Below are positions 1-12,645 of a stretch of 64,000 bases of DNA, in pieces. The DNA is from Punica granatum (Eukaryota > Streptophyta > Magnoliopsida > Myrtales > Lythraceae), in assembly GCF_007655135.1 (NCBI RefSeq), contig NC_045131.1, forward strand, positions 15,732,001-15,796,000. The letters are read 5' to 3'. A model generated the notes under the pieces. That model saw only the letters and a program-made list of their open reading frames with translations, was not told the DNA's origin and made no database searches. Within the stretch, counting starts at the first letter, position 1. Each line of letters starts with the position of its first letter. The position numbers were made by a program, and so were the translations under genes.

Positions 1-70
1 CCAGCTGCTACGAATATCTTATACAACTTTGACAGCATGCTGCCAAATGTTATCCTAGGGATCCCATCAG

Positions 71-265
71 TTTTTTTTTTCATATTTATCTAAACCCTGA
101 TTTTCGGAAGTTCAATTGGGTTACGACTAATTCAGTTGAGTCGGGTCGGCTCATTAAAGGATAAAACTCTCCCAGCGTAGATTTTCTCCATTCACAAGAC
201 TCAAACTTAGAGTCTTATTTAAGAGGAAGAAGTATCGAACAGTTTGAATCAACCCACGTTGGTTC
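71..265 (-). mobile_element. tRNA-derived SINE, family A
   Basis: Read on the minus strand, this starts with the ACCAACG/GTTGG head shared by the other family A copies and ends in a run of ten A (T run at 71-80 on the plus strand). The flanks carry a near-perfect target duplication, ATCCCATCAG at 61-70 and ATCCCACCAG at 266-275 (9 of 10). The same body words (CGGAAG..CCAAT, GTCGGCYCATTAA) recur near 44.6 kb and the head recurs at 32.8-33.0 kb and 35.9 kb. The copy is diverged, and its A and B boxes are poorly preserved. Confidence 0.7.
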
Positions 266-275
266 ATCCCACCAG

Positions 276-1260
276 TTATATTATGAGATTTTGCTAGATA
301 TAATATATACATACATATGTAAACCTATATATAATAACTTTTAATAAATAAAAAACCACTTGATCAACTTATTAGATTTCATTATCACAATAAAAATTAG
401 TAACAAGGACAAGATGCTCTCTCAAGTACTAATTTAAATTAAGTACTCCAAATTATGGAAAATAACAAACGGTATATATCTCCGATACCAAAGTCTAATC
501 AATACGAAAAATCATTTTTCTGCGATGCTCTTCAGTTTGGAAATTGAAGTACACATCGAAGCACACAGAGGTCTGTATGGCAGCCCTCCGTTTTGCATAC
601 AATGTCTCTATGGCCTTCTAAACTTCACTGATTTTCCCTCTCTAAGAATAATAATCGTAGCTTAGCACTTTCATCATCAATACCAAGAATAAAACTGCCT
701 AGAATAGAAAACCTGAGATGGAGAACCAAAACCACAAGTGAAATTGCAAGATGCAAGAAGGACTAGGAGGGTAAGAACCTAAAAGAAACAGCGGGGGCTT
801 TCTGGAACATCATCCCTACTGCAATTAATTGCCTTCAAGGCCATGGGCTTTTATTTCACTTGAGTGTGACATTTGAGTTTGAACCCAGTTGTTCTGCCCT
901 TGGGTATGGCAGGATATCAATTAACTTTTAAAATTTGTCTAATCAAGTGACAATCCTCTTTGATCTTCCCTCATGTGATTTGTTTTAAGAACTTTTTATT
1001 TTATTTTGATAATCAATTTTGTACTAAGTGGTCCCTTCAACTTTTGAATTTCCACATGTTACAAATTTTTTTCCTTTCTGTTTTTATTGTTTGTGTGTGT
1101 GTGAAAATAATGTTTTCTTTAGGTTGGGGGCCCTATTCCTTGTTTTTTGCACCCATGCCAACAGATTCTTAAACCAGTCCATGCAAACTTATTATGTTGA
1201 TCCTGGTGCATTCAAGGAAATTACTTATTTACCACTTCATTATATGAACTAGAGGAACTA
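276..1260. other. AT-rich spacer, no gene seen
   Basis: There is no coding signal beyond short overlapping open frames without recognisable domains. I see no clear repeat termini. Short TG-rich and TA-rich runs are present. Confidence 0.6.
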
Positions 1261-1269
1261 TCAGATCTA

Positions 1270-2100
1270 GGTATTATTTCTTTAAGATTCCATGATTTTG
1301 GAAATGTAATTTCTTCCCATTTTATAGGCTTAGGGGTAATGACTCAAGATCTTTGCGTATTGGCTTCTATTACAACAGTTTCTTCCATTTTCGGCGTTTT
1401 CAAGGCTTTTTTGGTGAAAGATTAGTGGTCATTAGTTTGTAATAAATTCTATATATTAGGACTAAACCTTTTCCTTGCTTTACGAAATCATGATTCTGTA
1501 TTTGTACGTTAAGAGTCAAAATATCTAATACTAAAGGGTCATTTAGATCTATAGAGAAATTGAGATAACAATTAAAATATACAGGGCCATCATATAAATT
1601 TAATTCTAAAACTTCTAGCAAAGATTGCTTAAAAGAGGTAAATCTTGTGTCCCTTGAGCAAACTAAGGTGGGTACATCTAATCATGCTCTATGGACGGGT
1701 TTTACAACTATCTGTACTAAGTCAATATGTAAAAGTTTATTTCATTGTATGTTTTCTTATGGATTCATTCGCAAATAATTGTAGGTTAATAGTTTCTTCC
1801 GAAGTAGGGATTGATTTCGACCGTTTTAATCGTATAATCCTGAAAAGAATAAAAAATGTGTATTTTTTTCTTACTAGTCTTAGGGATATCCCAATTTTGC
1901 AGATCTTATTCTATATTTGCAATTTGAACTTCTTGCGAATTAGGTAAATCTTGGTGAGATTCCATTGTTGGCGTAGAAAATTCTATTTGAGCGGAATGAA
2001 AAGAATATATATTGCCTCTGAGCTAGTGCTAGATCTTCAGCGAGAGAGCTTTCTGAATAACGCAAAGATCTTGATTTTCTTCTACAAAATGTTGTGATAA
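1270..2100 (-). pseudogene. Endogenous caulimovirid-like movement protein remnant
   Basis: The clearest part is an open stretch on the minus strand at about 1400-1621. It resembles the conserved core of the movement protein of Caulimoviridae, the plant pararetroviruses that are common as dead copies in plant chromosomes. Visible family-like features are an aromatic/proline/glycine-rich strand segment, a DP-containing turn, and a YRIYY-type tyrosine cluster. Further matching pieces lie downstream, down to about 1270 (a KWEE...W-type motif), and weaker ones upstream to about 2100, but in different frames and separated by stops and frameshifts. No reverse transcriptase, coat protein or RNase H is visible nearby, so this is an isolated, inactive fragment. 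The assignment rests on motif memory only; a domesticated or retroelement-borne movement-protein-like domain is the alternative. Confidence 0.5.
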
Positions 2101-2479
2101 ATTGAAGAGAATAATTTTAACCTTAAAAGCCTTTAAATGCTCTGGGAATATTGCTAACCAACGATCTCACTGCCTCGGTCTGGGTCTTATTGCCGAGACC
2201 ACAACTTTCTAACAAATGAGCACCTTTCAGTACTACACTTAAGGCACTTAAGTTTATCCTTACTTACTTCAATTAACACACTACTCTGCAGATTAGAATT
2301 AAAATGTCTTACAATAGCCATTCCATTTTATAAGAATGATATAAATGTATGAAAATATGAATCCACATGATGCAAGTGACATATAATATGAAAATATTAT
2401 TAGATTTACAGATATAAGATTTCCAAAAAAAAGATTAGCACAAATTGCTAATTTTATAAACTTATGGTCATATAAAAAA
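2101..2479. other. AT-rich spacer
   Basis: No gene or repeat terminus is recognised here. The stretch near 2150-2220 is slightly richer in GC but has no open frame of note. Confidence 0.5.
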
Positions 2480-2928
2480 GAGGTTATTACCCCATATATC
2501 CTATGGTTTTACCGAATTCTCAAATATATCCTATGCTTTAAAAATTACCCAAAATATCCCACGGTTTACATTTGGTTTCAAATATATCACGCTGTCAATT
2601 TATCCGTTAATGAAACGTAAATAGGCTCCAAACCTATCCTATGATTTTAATTTTTTCTCAAATCTATCCCATGATTTTAATTTTTTTTCTTAAATCTATC
2701 CCATGGTTTTAATTTTTTCTCAAATTTATCCTAGGTTAAGGGTCACAGTGGCAAAAATAGGCCCACTTATGTTCCACATCAGCAACACCGTTAAATGTTG
2801 ATGGAAGATATAACGGCGGGATAGATTTCGAACCAAATATAAACCATTGGATATTTTAGGTAATTTTTAAAGTATATGATAGATTTGAGAATCTGGTGAA
2901 ACCATAAGATATATGGGGTAATAACACC
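2480..2928. mobile_element. Long-TIR MITE, Mutator type
   Basis: Left arm 2480 to about 2610 and right arm about 2800-2928 are inverted copies, with outer ends GAGGTTATTACCCC and (reverse complement) GGTGTTATTACCCC. Flanking 9-mers TATAAAAAA (2471-2479) and TTTAAAAAA (2929-2937) agree at 8 of 9 positions. That fits the 9-bp duplication of Mutator-like elements, although both are low complexity. The interior at 2620-2740 holds about three imperfect copies of a ~40-bp unit built on TCAAATCTATCCCATG plus ATTTTAATTTTTT. There is no coding capacity. Confidence 0.7.
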
Positions 2929-2937
2929 TTTAAAAAA

Positions 2938-5190
2938 AAAAATATTTAACTTTTGAAAGATTCTGTTCAGAAAGAGTGTGCAAAATAAATCAAAATTTGG
3001 TAAATTTTGTAATCCATTAGTATTAAATAAACTTAAACAAATAAATGCAAAATTATTAATATATTATCTAAAGGTAGCCTAATTTTATCAGAAAATATCA
3101 TTTTAAACCTAAAATTAATTATTGAAACTTCCCAAGATTATTTTTAGTAATAAAAGTTATGTTTCACAAATATATATGAATAACTTCAATAAGAATTAAT
3201 CACATAAATATAAAAATAGAATCGCGCAAAAATTGACTACTTTGCTCGAATAAATTTATCAATAAATGCAATGATTGTACTTGAAATTTTTCTAAAATAA
3301 CAAAAGGTTCTAATAAACAAATATGAAAATAAATATTATAATACTAGAAAATAATTGATTAAGCATATACATAAACTGCCACAACTCAGTAATTATATAA
3401 CTTTATAAGCATGTAAGAAATAAAACTTAATGCGCGAAATAAGAATTTTGAGTTATCTATCTATATCTGTCTATATATAGCAAAATTCACCTGATAGCAT
3501 TAGATGTGATTTAGTTAATTAACTAATTAAAAATTCAAAATAAATTAATTTTGATTTTCAAAATTTAAAAATTACTTTATATATATGTATATATGAACAT
3601 TAAAATGTAGCATTACAAGTAACTAGATCCCTTAATAATTAAAAGAAAATTAAAACAAAGAATTATAATTAAAATATTTAACAAGAAATAAATAAATGAG
3701 AACCATTGTATATGGTAAAGTTGATAGTGTTATGTTGTAAATATCATCAAAAAATGGACCGACTATGCTTAGCCATATCTATAAATTACCAAAACACGCT
3801 AATTATATGAATTTACGAGCATATCAAAAGTAAAATTTACTCGTGAAACTAATGACTTCGAATAATATTATTTCAAAAGATATACAAAATGAAGTTTATA
3901 TATCCAAACAAGATGTTTTTAATATATCTTGTACCATATTGATAGTTCAATAAATATGCAATGTACATTAAATAAAATAATTAGTACCCATACACATGAT
4001 TTTTTCAAATGTCAATCTAAGACACTATTTTGTTAAATTAGGACCGGGTAAAAAGTGAAAAGGATAAATCAACGGTATAATAAAATATGATTCTCAAAAA
4101 GAAAAAGAAATTAAATATTCAATGCTATTTAAATAAGAGAATTAGTATCATGTTTTTATTAAACTATTTATAACAAGTCTCGAATATATTAGGATTATTA
4201 TTAAAAAAATTTAGTTACTGTTGAAAATTCTAAAATTGTAAATAATAACCATCAATAATAATCCAGTATAAAAGTATGATTTATTTGAATAACAATAAAT
4301 GCTACCCAATAAACCCTCTATAATTAATGCAATTGAAAATAAAAAAATTAATTTCTGAAATCAAAATATTACTAAAGATATATCACTTATGTAAAATTGA
4401 CTAACTTTTACAATAAATGCTATCAATATATGTAATAATTATACTTAATCTTTTGAACAATAAATAATTTAATAAACATATATTGAAATAAATATGATAT
4501 TTTTAATATTTGAAAATAATTAGTTAATCATATGCATAAATTATCATAAGAATATTATTTAATTATATAGATTTACTAGCAAATTAAAAAATAAAATTTA
4601 TCATGTGAAAATAAGGATTTTATTTTCAATATTTTAAAAAATGTTCAAATAAATAAATAAATAATATATATATATATATATATATATCGAAATGTGATGT
4701 GTTGAATAGAATACTTAGTTACTTATATGCTGATGTTTATACCCATTTTCTACACTTCGTGATATGGATGATTTCAAGATGTGTCAGAGAATATTGTTGA
4801 AGCTCAGTACCGAAGGCCAATGCATTGTCAAGTCCATAAGCCCACAGCAAAATAAGGTTCGGCCCGCCCGCGGAATTGGTAAGACGGCAAAAGCCTAGTG
4901 TTGTGGTCACGGAGTTCACATGGAACGAAGATGAGGGTAGACTCATGGTTAGCCAATCTTTGAGTGGATTTCTAAGTTTAGTTAATTCTTAGCTTGGAAG
5001 GCAATTCATTACCAAGTTAGCCACGTAGTGGATATGAGAACAAAGAAAAATATAATGGCAATTCCAATTCAGTCGAGAATGTGGATAAACTCAGCCGAGA
5101 TGGATGTGGACGCGATGAAGGCACAATTTCTTGGGTAATCGGCCAAGAGAATGGCTCCATGTTTGCTTAGATTTCATTGCTTGAAATCTA
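2938..5190. other. AT-rich spacer
   Basis: Very AT-rich sequence without an open frame of interest. A TA dinucleotide run lies at about 4663-4686. The part at 4740-5060 is less AT-rich, but I recognise nothing in it. Confidence 0.6.
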
Positions 5191-5194
5191 ACGT

Positions 5195-5470
5195 GTGCAT
5201 TTTGTTCAATTTTATCAAATCTTTTAAAAATTACTTGAAAATACCCACTGTTTGTATTATGTTCAAAATCTATCCCACAGTGACTTTTTTTTTGCGAAGA
5301 GGCTGACATGGCTCGTTAAGGGGTAATCCACGTAGGCACTGTTACCCCCTTTAACTGAGTCACGTTATCCTCTCTGTCTATTTTTGGCAAAAAAGGTATA
5401 GACTTAGAATAAAATTGGTATTTTCAGATAATCTTTATAAGATAGAATAAAACTGAAATAACCTTCAAAG
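5195..5470. repeat. Single-arm MITE-like fragment
   Basis: This contains the same vocabulary as one arm of the 2480-2928 element (AAAATTACTTGAAAATACCCAC and CAAAATCTATCCCACAG), followed by the GACATGGCTCGTTAA and CCACGTAGGCAC words often found in the centre of such elements. I cannot find the opposite arm, so it is either half of an element or strongly decayed. Confidence 0.35.
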
Positions 5471-6267
5471 GTTGAAATTTACGGTGCATTTTTCCCTAAC
5501 AAAATTTATCCATCGGCCACTTATAAGATCAATTCATATGTAAAATAATTAATTCTTTAATTAATATCTAACTCCCGATCAAATCCTTGACTTCCTAATT
5601 TAATTAAATTATCAAAGTCCCAATAGTTCATATATATTATATTTTGACTTTATAAAAAATTTGGAGATATTACATAATAAAATGCTAAAAATTCTCCTTC
5701 ATATGATGTCAACCTTAAGGAAAGTACAAGCATTGAATGAAGAGCGTGTATAAAGACGTGAAAAACTTTCTCAGTTAAGAGCTAGTCATGAACTTTCACA
5801 GTTAGTATTTTTTTTTGCCCTTTTCCTTTTTATAACGAGCGTGTCCGGGCTTAGTCCAATTAATCTCACGGCTCATGTGAACACTTTGCAAGCCCACAGA
5901 ATAAATATGTCTGGCCACAGGTCATGCATTTGACTCAATAGAAAGTATTTTCCCATATAATTTTCTGGAGTTACTTGAATTTCACAGTTATATTTATTTA
6001 ATATTAGACATCTCTTTTCAAATTCCAACAAAGCAAGAGCATAACCCCTTCCTATAGAAATGATGAGTTCATATTAAAACTGAGGGTGCGTTGTACTACA
6101 GGAATTTCTCAATGTTAGAGTTCACGGAAGAAAGCTTACCCATTGCAAATGTATTGCTCTGCTCTAATTATGCCTTCGTGTAAACTATAAATGCATTCTT
6201 ATCCAACCAAATATCAAGACAATCACTATGCATTCATCTGAACAAAGGAGAAAAAACCAGTGATGTT

Positions 6268-6341
6268 CACTACGCAATTTTTTAAAGGCACGAATTTCAA
6301 CTATGATGGCGCTAATTCATGCATGTAAAAAATTGTGTAGT
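6268..6341. repeat. 74-bp inverted repeat with CACTA-like left end
   Basis: The left end CACTACGCAATTTTTTA is matched at the right end by TAAAAAATTGTGTAGT, giving a 16-bp stem with one mismatch. The left tip CACTAC is what CACTA elements carry, but the right tip reads GTAGTT instead of GTAGTG, and no clean 3-bp target duplication is visible. Confidence 0.4.
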
Positions 6342-6894
6342 TAAAAGGAGAACCGTAACAGTAATTATACTCTATGCAGTACACTAGTTGTAGCAAAAGA
6401 GTTTAATGTAGAGGAGGCAAAGGCAGCATAGTTTAACTCGTAAAGCGGCTAGCTGGTTTTTATCAGATTAAAATCAGCAGTACATGAAAACGAAACGAAA
6501 CAGTCAAAAACTTCCATAGAAAATTAGATAGAAGCAAGGTGAGACAAAAGTTAATGGCTAAAGCAGAAGTTAATGTACTTGGATAAAAGCAGAATGCCGA
6601 TTAGGTTGATAAAAATAGCAAACAATTATTGAGAAATCCCTTCGCCGAATGCCAAGATATTCAGTCCATCCAAATTACTGCCACAATATGTTGGCGGAGA
6701 AATAAACACCAGTAGTGGGAGTGCATACTAACTGGGCTAATTTTTTTTCTCTTACATGACCAGGCATAGGACACAATGAAAACCTACGAGTGATCAAGTC
6801 GGAGTTTTGAGGGGTCGTGTTAGTTGAAAATGAAAAAAAGAAAAAAAAATACCAGTTAGCATTCCTTGGACGTTAGCTGCATAAGAAATGAATT

Positions 6895-6964
6895 ATAGGG
6901 ACAATATGTTGAATGGAATCATAGGGGCAATATGTTGAATGAAATCATAGGGCCAATATGTCGG
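6895..6964. repeat. 26-bp tandem repeat, about 2.7 copies
   Basis: The unit ATAGGGRCAATATGTTGAAT plus GRAATC occurs at 6895-6920 and 6921-6946, with a partial third copy at 6947-6964. Confidence 0.75.
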
Positions 6965-7199
6965 AGACCTTATGGAAAAAGACAGCAAGGCGAGTTACAA
7001 ATGTTAAACCGTGACAAAGACATTCAAATATGAAGCAAAGAACAAAAATAGATCAAGATGCAAGCAGGTGTAAGGTGGTCTATTAATAAGTATTGGAGTG
7101 TTGTGACATATTTATCGCAAAGCAACGAGGTTCCAAGTATATAGACAAAGAAGCAGAGGACGAGGGATGCTAATTGCCGTAATAGTGCATCCGCGGTAA

Positions 7200-7800
7200 A
7201 ATGGAGAAGTAGTGGTGGGTGCTTCTCTGTGGGGGAAGGTAGCACGGGCGCTTCGATAAGCAAAGTCTGCAAAGAGAGAGAGCAAGAAGGGAAAACAGAG
7301 CAGAGAGGTGGGCACTTCGATAGCACTGATCATTTCCGGGGAAAGTATGGGAAACAAAAAGGGAACAGAGAAGGAAAGAGATCAAACGCAGATGTGAAGA
7401 TTGAGATTTCGAAGGGCTATAGGATAATTGTCATTCCCCGATCAGGCGCTCTGCTTTCGGCTCTCGCCACAGTCCTCTGTTTATTGCGTGTGATCTGCCA
7501 CCGGCAATCTGCTCCATTGTTGGAAACTGACGCTGGTATTGCCTCTTCCTCCTCCTCGCCTCCTCCCAGACAGCATTGTCGCCTTCTCCGAACCCCAACG
7601 GATGCCAAGTGCCACCCCCGACCTCAAACGCCATTTGTGACAATCGGCACGCCTTGCCTCCCGAGTCCTTCACCGGCCCACTTGTCCAACATTGGCCCTT
7701 GACACCGCCGCCGCTGGTCCCCTCGCTAGCAACATTACCACCAGGCGCTCTGTACCGAATGCCCAACTGCCGCCCCGACCAATAAACGCTGTGTCATGGC
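7200..7800. other. GC-richer block of unknown nature
   Basis: Base composition changes sharply here, especially at 7490-7790, which is C-rich with CTCCTCC and CCGCCG runs. One plus-strand frame stays open for 157 codons (7229-7702), but two or more minus-strand frames are open too, as expected in GC-rich noncoding DNA. The predicted product is basic and proline/serine-rich with no domain I recognise. It could be the first exon of an unrecognised transcript, a promoter-proximal CpG-rich block, or a captured fragment in a transposon. I do not call a gene. Confidence 0.3.
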
Positions 7801-10800
7801 TGTTGCTGCTTCAACATGCAAGTATTCACTGTTCGTCATACATCTGATTACTCAGTTTCCGTCCTGTGTGTTTCTGATCTAATTGTCTCAAACTGATGCC
7901 ATTGAACTTTGCCATACTCCAAGTTTCTTACCGATATTATCTGGAGTTCAGTTCTTCATTAAATAACTCTGGAGAATGCGGTACATCGAGAAGCCACTGT
8001 TTGTCTACATTTTTCCAGATTGGCTGCGATGTATAGTGTCCTGAAAATGTCCCAAACCATGAAAACTGCAAACCAAATTAATAAACAATCACGGGCAAAG
8101 CGCTTGTAACTGACTCTGTATCAAGATGGACACTCTGATTCTGTGTTTCCTGGAAAGCTTACCTCTAATTGAACTGCTTCACTTATTGTTCTTTTTCTTT
8201 GCCTGTCTCATCAAAAAAATTCGAGGCCAGTAGTATTTCGGCCATACTTATTATTTTAAGCTTTGCAGCTTTTGTTTGCACTTAAACTAAGGTTTTTGGG
8301 GAGTCTTTTCCCACATAAATTACAATGAAAAAGAGAAATTTATTCCGACTTTCCACGTTAAGAACCTGCTGTTAAGTTGTTTTTTGGGGGGGTTCTTTTT
8401 GCCATTTATTATTCTATATATGCACACTATAAATGTATTCTGATATATACTTCCTTATTACCTATGCAGGCACTGTGCTCTCGTACACCTCTTTGTACTT
8501 CTAATACCATGGGTAGAGGTGAGATCCTCATTTCGTGTCTTCCCTTGCCTCTGAAATGGGTTCTACCGTCTTATTCCTCGTGTGCTTAAGTTATTCCTGA
8601 AGCTGCAGTGTCACCAGTCGCCCTTTCTTAGGTCCAAATAAACTATTTAGGCTAAGGAGTTGCCATTGTGTAGAACAATGGCTCTTGACTGTCTTGGACC
8701 TATTTGGGAGGTCAAATAAAATTGTTTGAAGTGAAGTATTTCTAGCTTTGTGTACTTGTTACTCGTGTGCAATTCTTATTCGTGCTTAAGGTCTTTTTGT
8801 GGCAACAAATTTTTTTCTGACATCGTGCCTGTGGGTATGTACATTGGTTTTGCCTGTCGGGGAGTTCAGGTGCTACTGCTCTAGGGGAGAGAAAAAAAAA
8901 ATGGTGCTGCATAAGGGTCCTGCAAATTGACTTTTTTTGTCTTCCTTTTACAGAATTCCCCATCATTAAATTTGATTTGCTAACCAATATGCCAGGTGAT
9001 CATGTAAAATACTGTGAAACTCCAATTTATCATGTTACAGTACAATAAAAATATCTTTGCTAATTATCGTTCTATATCACCTATTCCTAATTTAGTGTCT
9101 ATGTATGAATTTATTATTCCATCCAGTATGTCCTTTACTTATATTTTATGCTGACCTCTTTAGTCATGCCTTCCTTTCTAGGAGAGAGAAGGACCTCATG
9201 CATACATAGCCGCAGTTGGTATTCTCGACTACACCCGAACAACAGAAGATGAGAGTCATTGCTAAGAAAGAACACCAAACTGGGACCGGTTAAGTGATGT
9301 TGGCATAGGCTGCTTACCGCAAGAGCAGGTGCCGCTGCGTCACCCATCATTGCAGGATGCTCCTCTTCTCAACCTCAACTGTTTAGCCTAAAAACAACTC
9401 TGGTACATTCCAAGCTCTTTTTTTCCTTTCGCCTTTTGTTTTGTATTAAGATAGCGCTTTCTTGATTTGATTCCCCATATATATGCTTGGATTTGGCCAA
9501 TTATTTGTTTCCACCACATTCCTTTTATTTAGGGTCTCAATCGCTTCAGGGCGATGTCCTGTTGCTAATACCTGTGACAAATTTATATTTTTCAGTGAAT
9601 AAGAAATTAATCTTGAAAAAAATACAACAGGTTACTAAAATTGCATCATGTTATCCATCATAGTCTGTTAAAGAAATGAAATTTGCTTAGTTAGTGCTTC
9701 AACAGCAGAAGAAAACACAGAAGCAAGATAAGTGGGGTACTGAAAAAGATGATTTAGACCAGAAATGAGTATGATTTATCAGATTGAATATTGATGTCTA
9801 AAAAAAATGCTGATATTGGTGGAGGGAAAACTGAAAATGTGGCGCCCCAACTGAATATAGTATACTACTTTCCTCATACCAACTATCAGTTACGGCTCAC
9901 AATCGTATATTCACATATTCAGCCTTGACCTAGTTACCTGAATAAAGCATAATACTTTGCCTACTTAGTATAAGTTTTATAAGAAGATGGTAGATACTTT
10001 GAATATTTTTACCTGTAACTTTTCGATGATTGAGCTCCTATCAAATGTTATGGCGAGCATCCTATATAAAAGAGAATATTATATAATTTGGAGAATATAA
10101 CTGAAAAAGAATATATATATATATATGCAAGAGAAAAATTCAAAAAGAAAATTTGCATCCTGTGATATAAAGTGGCAGCATTTTTATTTGTAAGGATAAA
10201 TAGAATTTATGTGAAACTAAATGATTTTACTACTTTATGATTACCAATTATTAAATATATATTTGATAAAGCAAGAGAGAAGGGAAGATGATAAATTTAT
10301 GCGGTGATGATTTTTTTTATTTCTACATGACTTTTTTTCGTAGCTGTGCACAACTTACTGTAGTTTACATACTCTGCTCAGCAATTAGCTTTCCTTTTTT
10401 CTTACCTCTTCTTTATTGACCGTGTACAGCACATTTCTTACTAAAAATATCCTCAATATGGCCAGTAAATGAGATTGTTATTGAATGAGTATGAGTTTCC
10501 TACTATGGCATGATCAATCCCACACCTCATGCTCGTACAATTGCCCAATTCTCGGTAGTTTGCCCTAAACCCATTATGCCCTTGCTGTAAGTGATACCAA
10601 TCCATTGAGCTGGAGGCCCGTATATAAACTGTTACCGGATGCTTTTGGGAAAGAGCTCCAGTTCCTGTTTAGTCGACTTCGACCCTTATCATTAGGAGCT
10701 TTGCCTTTTCCTTATCAGGCCACTAGGAGCTATGCTTAAACTCTCAACAATCGCTTACAGCAACATAGGTTACGGACTTTTAATGTGCTTTTCGCTGCTA

Positions 10801-11590
10801 CTCTTCGTCTCCTTTTTCGATTGTATTTCTTTTGCGCTCTGGCGAATTGCCTTACCCACCATATTTTCCTTGCCTTTGCAACTCTACAGGCCAAGTTTTA
10901 TGAGGACACACACCATCTTATAAATTCCCATCCACTTATATTTAACTTTATTTACCATCATTTTTCAAATCGAACTTATTAAAATATTAAAGTTTAAGAA
11001 TACATAAGTATTTAATCATTTATTATCAAAAAAATATAATGGCATGAATTGCTTTCCGTGAAAAAAAACTGGAAGGCTTCCGTGACTGCCATATCTTGAA
11101 AAGGAATATTAATACATATTGTACATATTGTAAACATTTAGGTCCTTCTAATGTTTTGCTTTCACATACCAAAGAATAACTTTATCATTCAATTACTTTA
11201 CATATATTTGTTTTCTTTCTTATCATACATCCACTTTATTAAACTGTGAAAATATCAATTATATTTCAGAGGTCCGGAGTTATTTCATATCTAATATACT
11301 TATCTCATCTGCTGGCAGGTACCAAATCGCATTGCAAGAATTGTTGGAGCGTCGTATATTTTCAATAGAGCAACAAATGAACACCGAGCTGTGGGAGGGC
11401 ACATAGTTCATGATGTATCTGAAGACAATTGAAATAAAAAAACATGGGTCAGACTTAATTTTGATCACTGCTAACTATGTACTGCAGTTTAATAAATAAG
11501 ATTGTTTACTTCCAGAATCATATACATACACCATTAAATAATTTCGCGAATCATGCACACACTGCAGATTCACTAGTAGCTAATAAATGG
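7801..11590. other. Long spacer without recognisable gene
   Basis: Only short frames are open. Base composition at 7800-9560 and 10500-10900 is closer to transcribed plant DNA than the flanks, but I find no protein family, repeat termini or RNA gene. A TATATAAA-like word at 10620-10627 is the only promoter-like sign, and nothing downstream supports a gene. Confidence 0.45.
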
Positions 11591-11672
11591 ACACGAGCAG
11601 TGCACTAAGTATCGAATCTGAAACCTCTTGGTTACCAGGTGAGGGAGCTCGTCACTGCTCTACACTCTTTTG
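11590..11672 (-). mobile_element. SINE family B, 5' head only
   Basis: On the minus strand this begins with GTGTAGAGCAGTGACGAGC (A box-like), then the family words CTGGTAACCAAGAGGTTTC and a B box-like AGATTCGATACTT. The head matches the copies at 42.4-42.6 kb and 42.8-43.0 kb. No poly-A tail or target duplication is visible, so it is truncated or decayed. Confidence 0.55.
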
Positions 11673-11929
11673 ATTAATAGGGTGTCTTTTGATAATGGAA
11701 ACACACTTGACAAGTCTTCATAGGAAAATAAAATACATGGAAGGCAACTCTACATGTGAGAACACACTAACGAGCTTTACCCCCCATATGCGAGAGATCT
11801 TAGTCGGCCACCACCCTCTTGACCAAGGGCACAGTGGGTTTTGAGACCGTTGGAGACCTCGGTCAAGGGGAAAAGGAGTGGCCGGCTGTAGCGCCACCCC
11901 CACCCCTACCTCTATATCCGACCATTGTT

Positions 11930-12240
11930 CACTCATTCTCTCTCTGTTTTGTTTTTTTAATAATTTCACATATTTTCATATTAATTTTAATTTCTTTCTT
12001 AATATCATTATTTTCATTTATTTATTTATTTATTTATTAATGTTTAATTTTTATAACTTTAATTTTTATTGTTATTTATTTTACATTATTTATAATTTTA
12101 TTTTTATTTATCTATATATATTTTTATTTTTAAAAAAATATTTTTATTTTTAAAATTAATTTCTTTTTATTTTTATTTATTATTTGTTATATTTCTATTA
12201 TTAAATATTTATTTTAATTTCACTTTTTTATTAATTTAAA
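11930..12240. repeat. T/A-rich low-complexity tract with TTTA runs
   Basis: Almost only A and T, with a TTTA tetranucleotide run at about 12015-12038 and many ATTTTTA-type words. The long open frames here are artefacts of composition. Confidence 0.75.
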
Positions 12241-12645
12241 ATGACATGCTAACGCCCCCAGAGCCACATAAGCAATGTGTAATGTTGTCAGCAGCCACGA
12301 AAGATCCATATAAACACTAATTGACTCAGTTAGCCCCAAATTGACGGTTTGTACAACATTGTTATAGTTTGGAAAAAAATTTTCTTGATTGTTACATTGT
12401 TTAGTTTTTGTAACAAAGTCTACAATTTTTTGATAAGTGTACGAAAGTGCTACAGTCGTCAAATATTTTGTATCAAATATGCGATTTACTCGAAAACATA
12501 CTAACAAGCTCCATATTTTTTATTTAGAGAAATAGATTGGGTAATTATTATGGCATTCTTTTTTTCTTTCTTTTTTTGGATATTTGAGTTACATTAAGTG
12601 TAATAAATTATATTGTGTCCACTAATTTGTTGATTATAATGTTTA

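Larger units (their letters stand above)
5471..7199. other. Spacer without a gene
   Basis: No coding region is recognised. It holds the small inverted repeat at 6268-6341 and the 26-bp direct repeat at 6895-6964, listed separately. Confidence 0.55.

Noticed and set aside
1645..1947. 100-codon plus-strand frame
   Set aside because: It is antisense to the pararetrovirus-like remnant and has no family signature of its own.
7229..7702. 157-codon open frame as a protein gene
   Set aside because: It sits in GC-rich DNA where several other frames on both strands are also open, and no domain is recognisable.
8625..8720. MicroRNA-like hairpin around GCCATTG...CAATGGC
   Set aside because: Only a 7-bp perfect stem; outer pairing is poor and no known microRNA is recognised.
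11930..12240. 91-codon frame in T/A-rich DNA
   Set aside because: It is a low-complexity Phe/Tyr/Ile-rich artefact.
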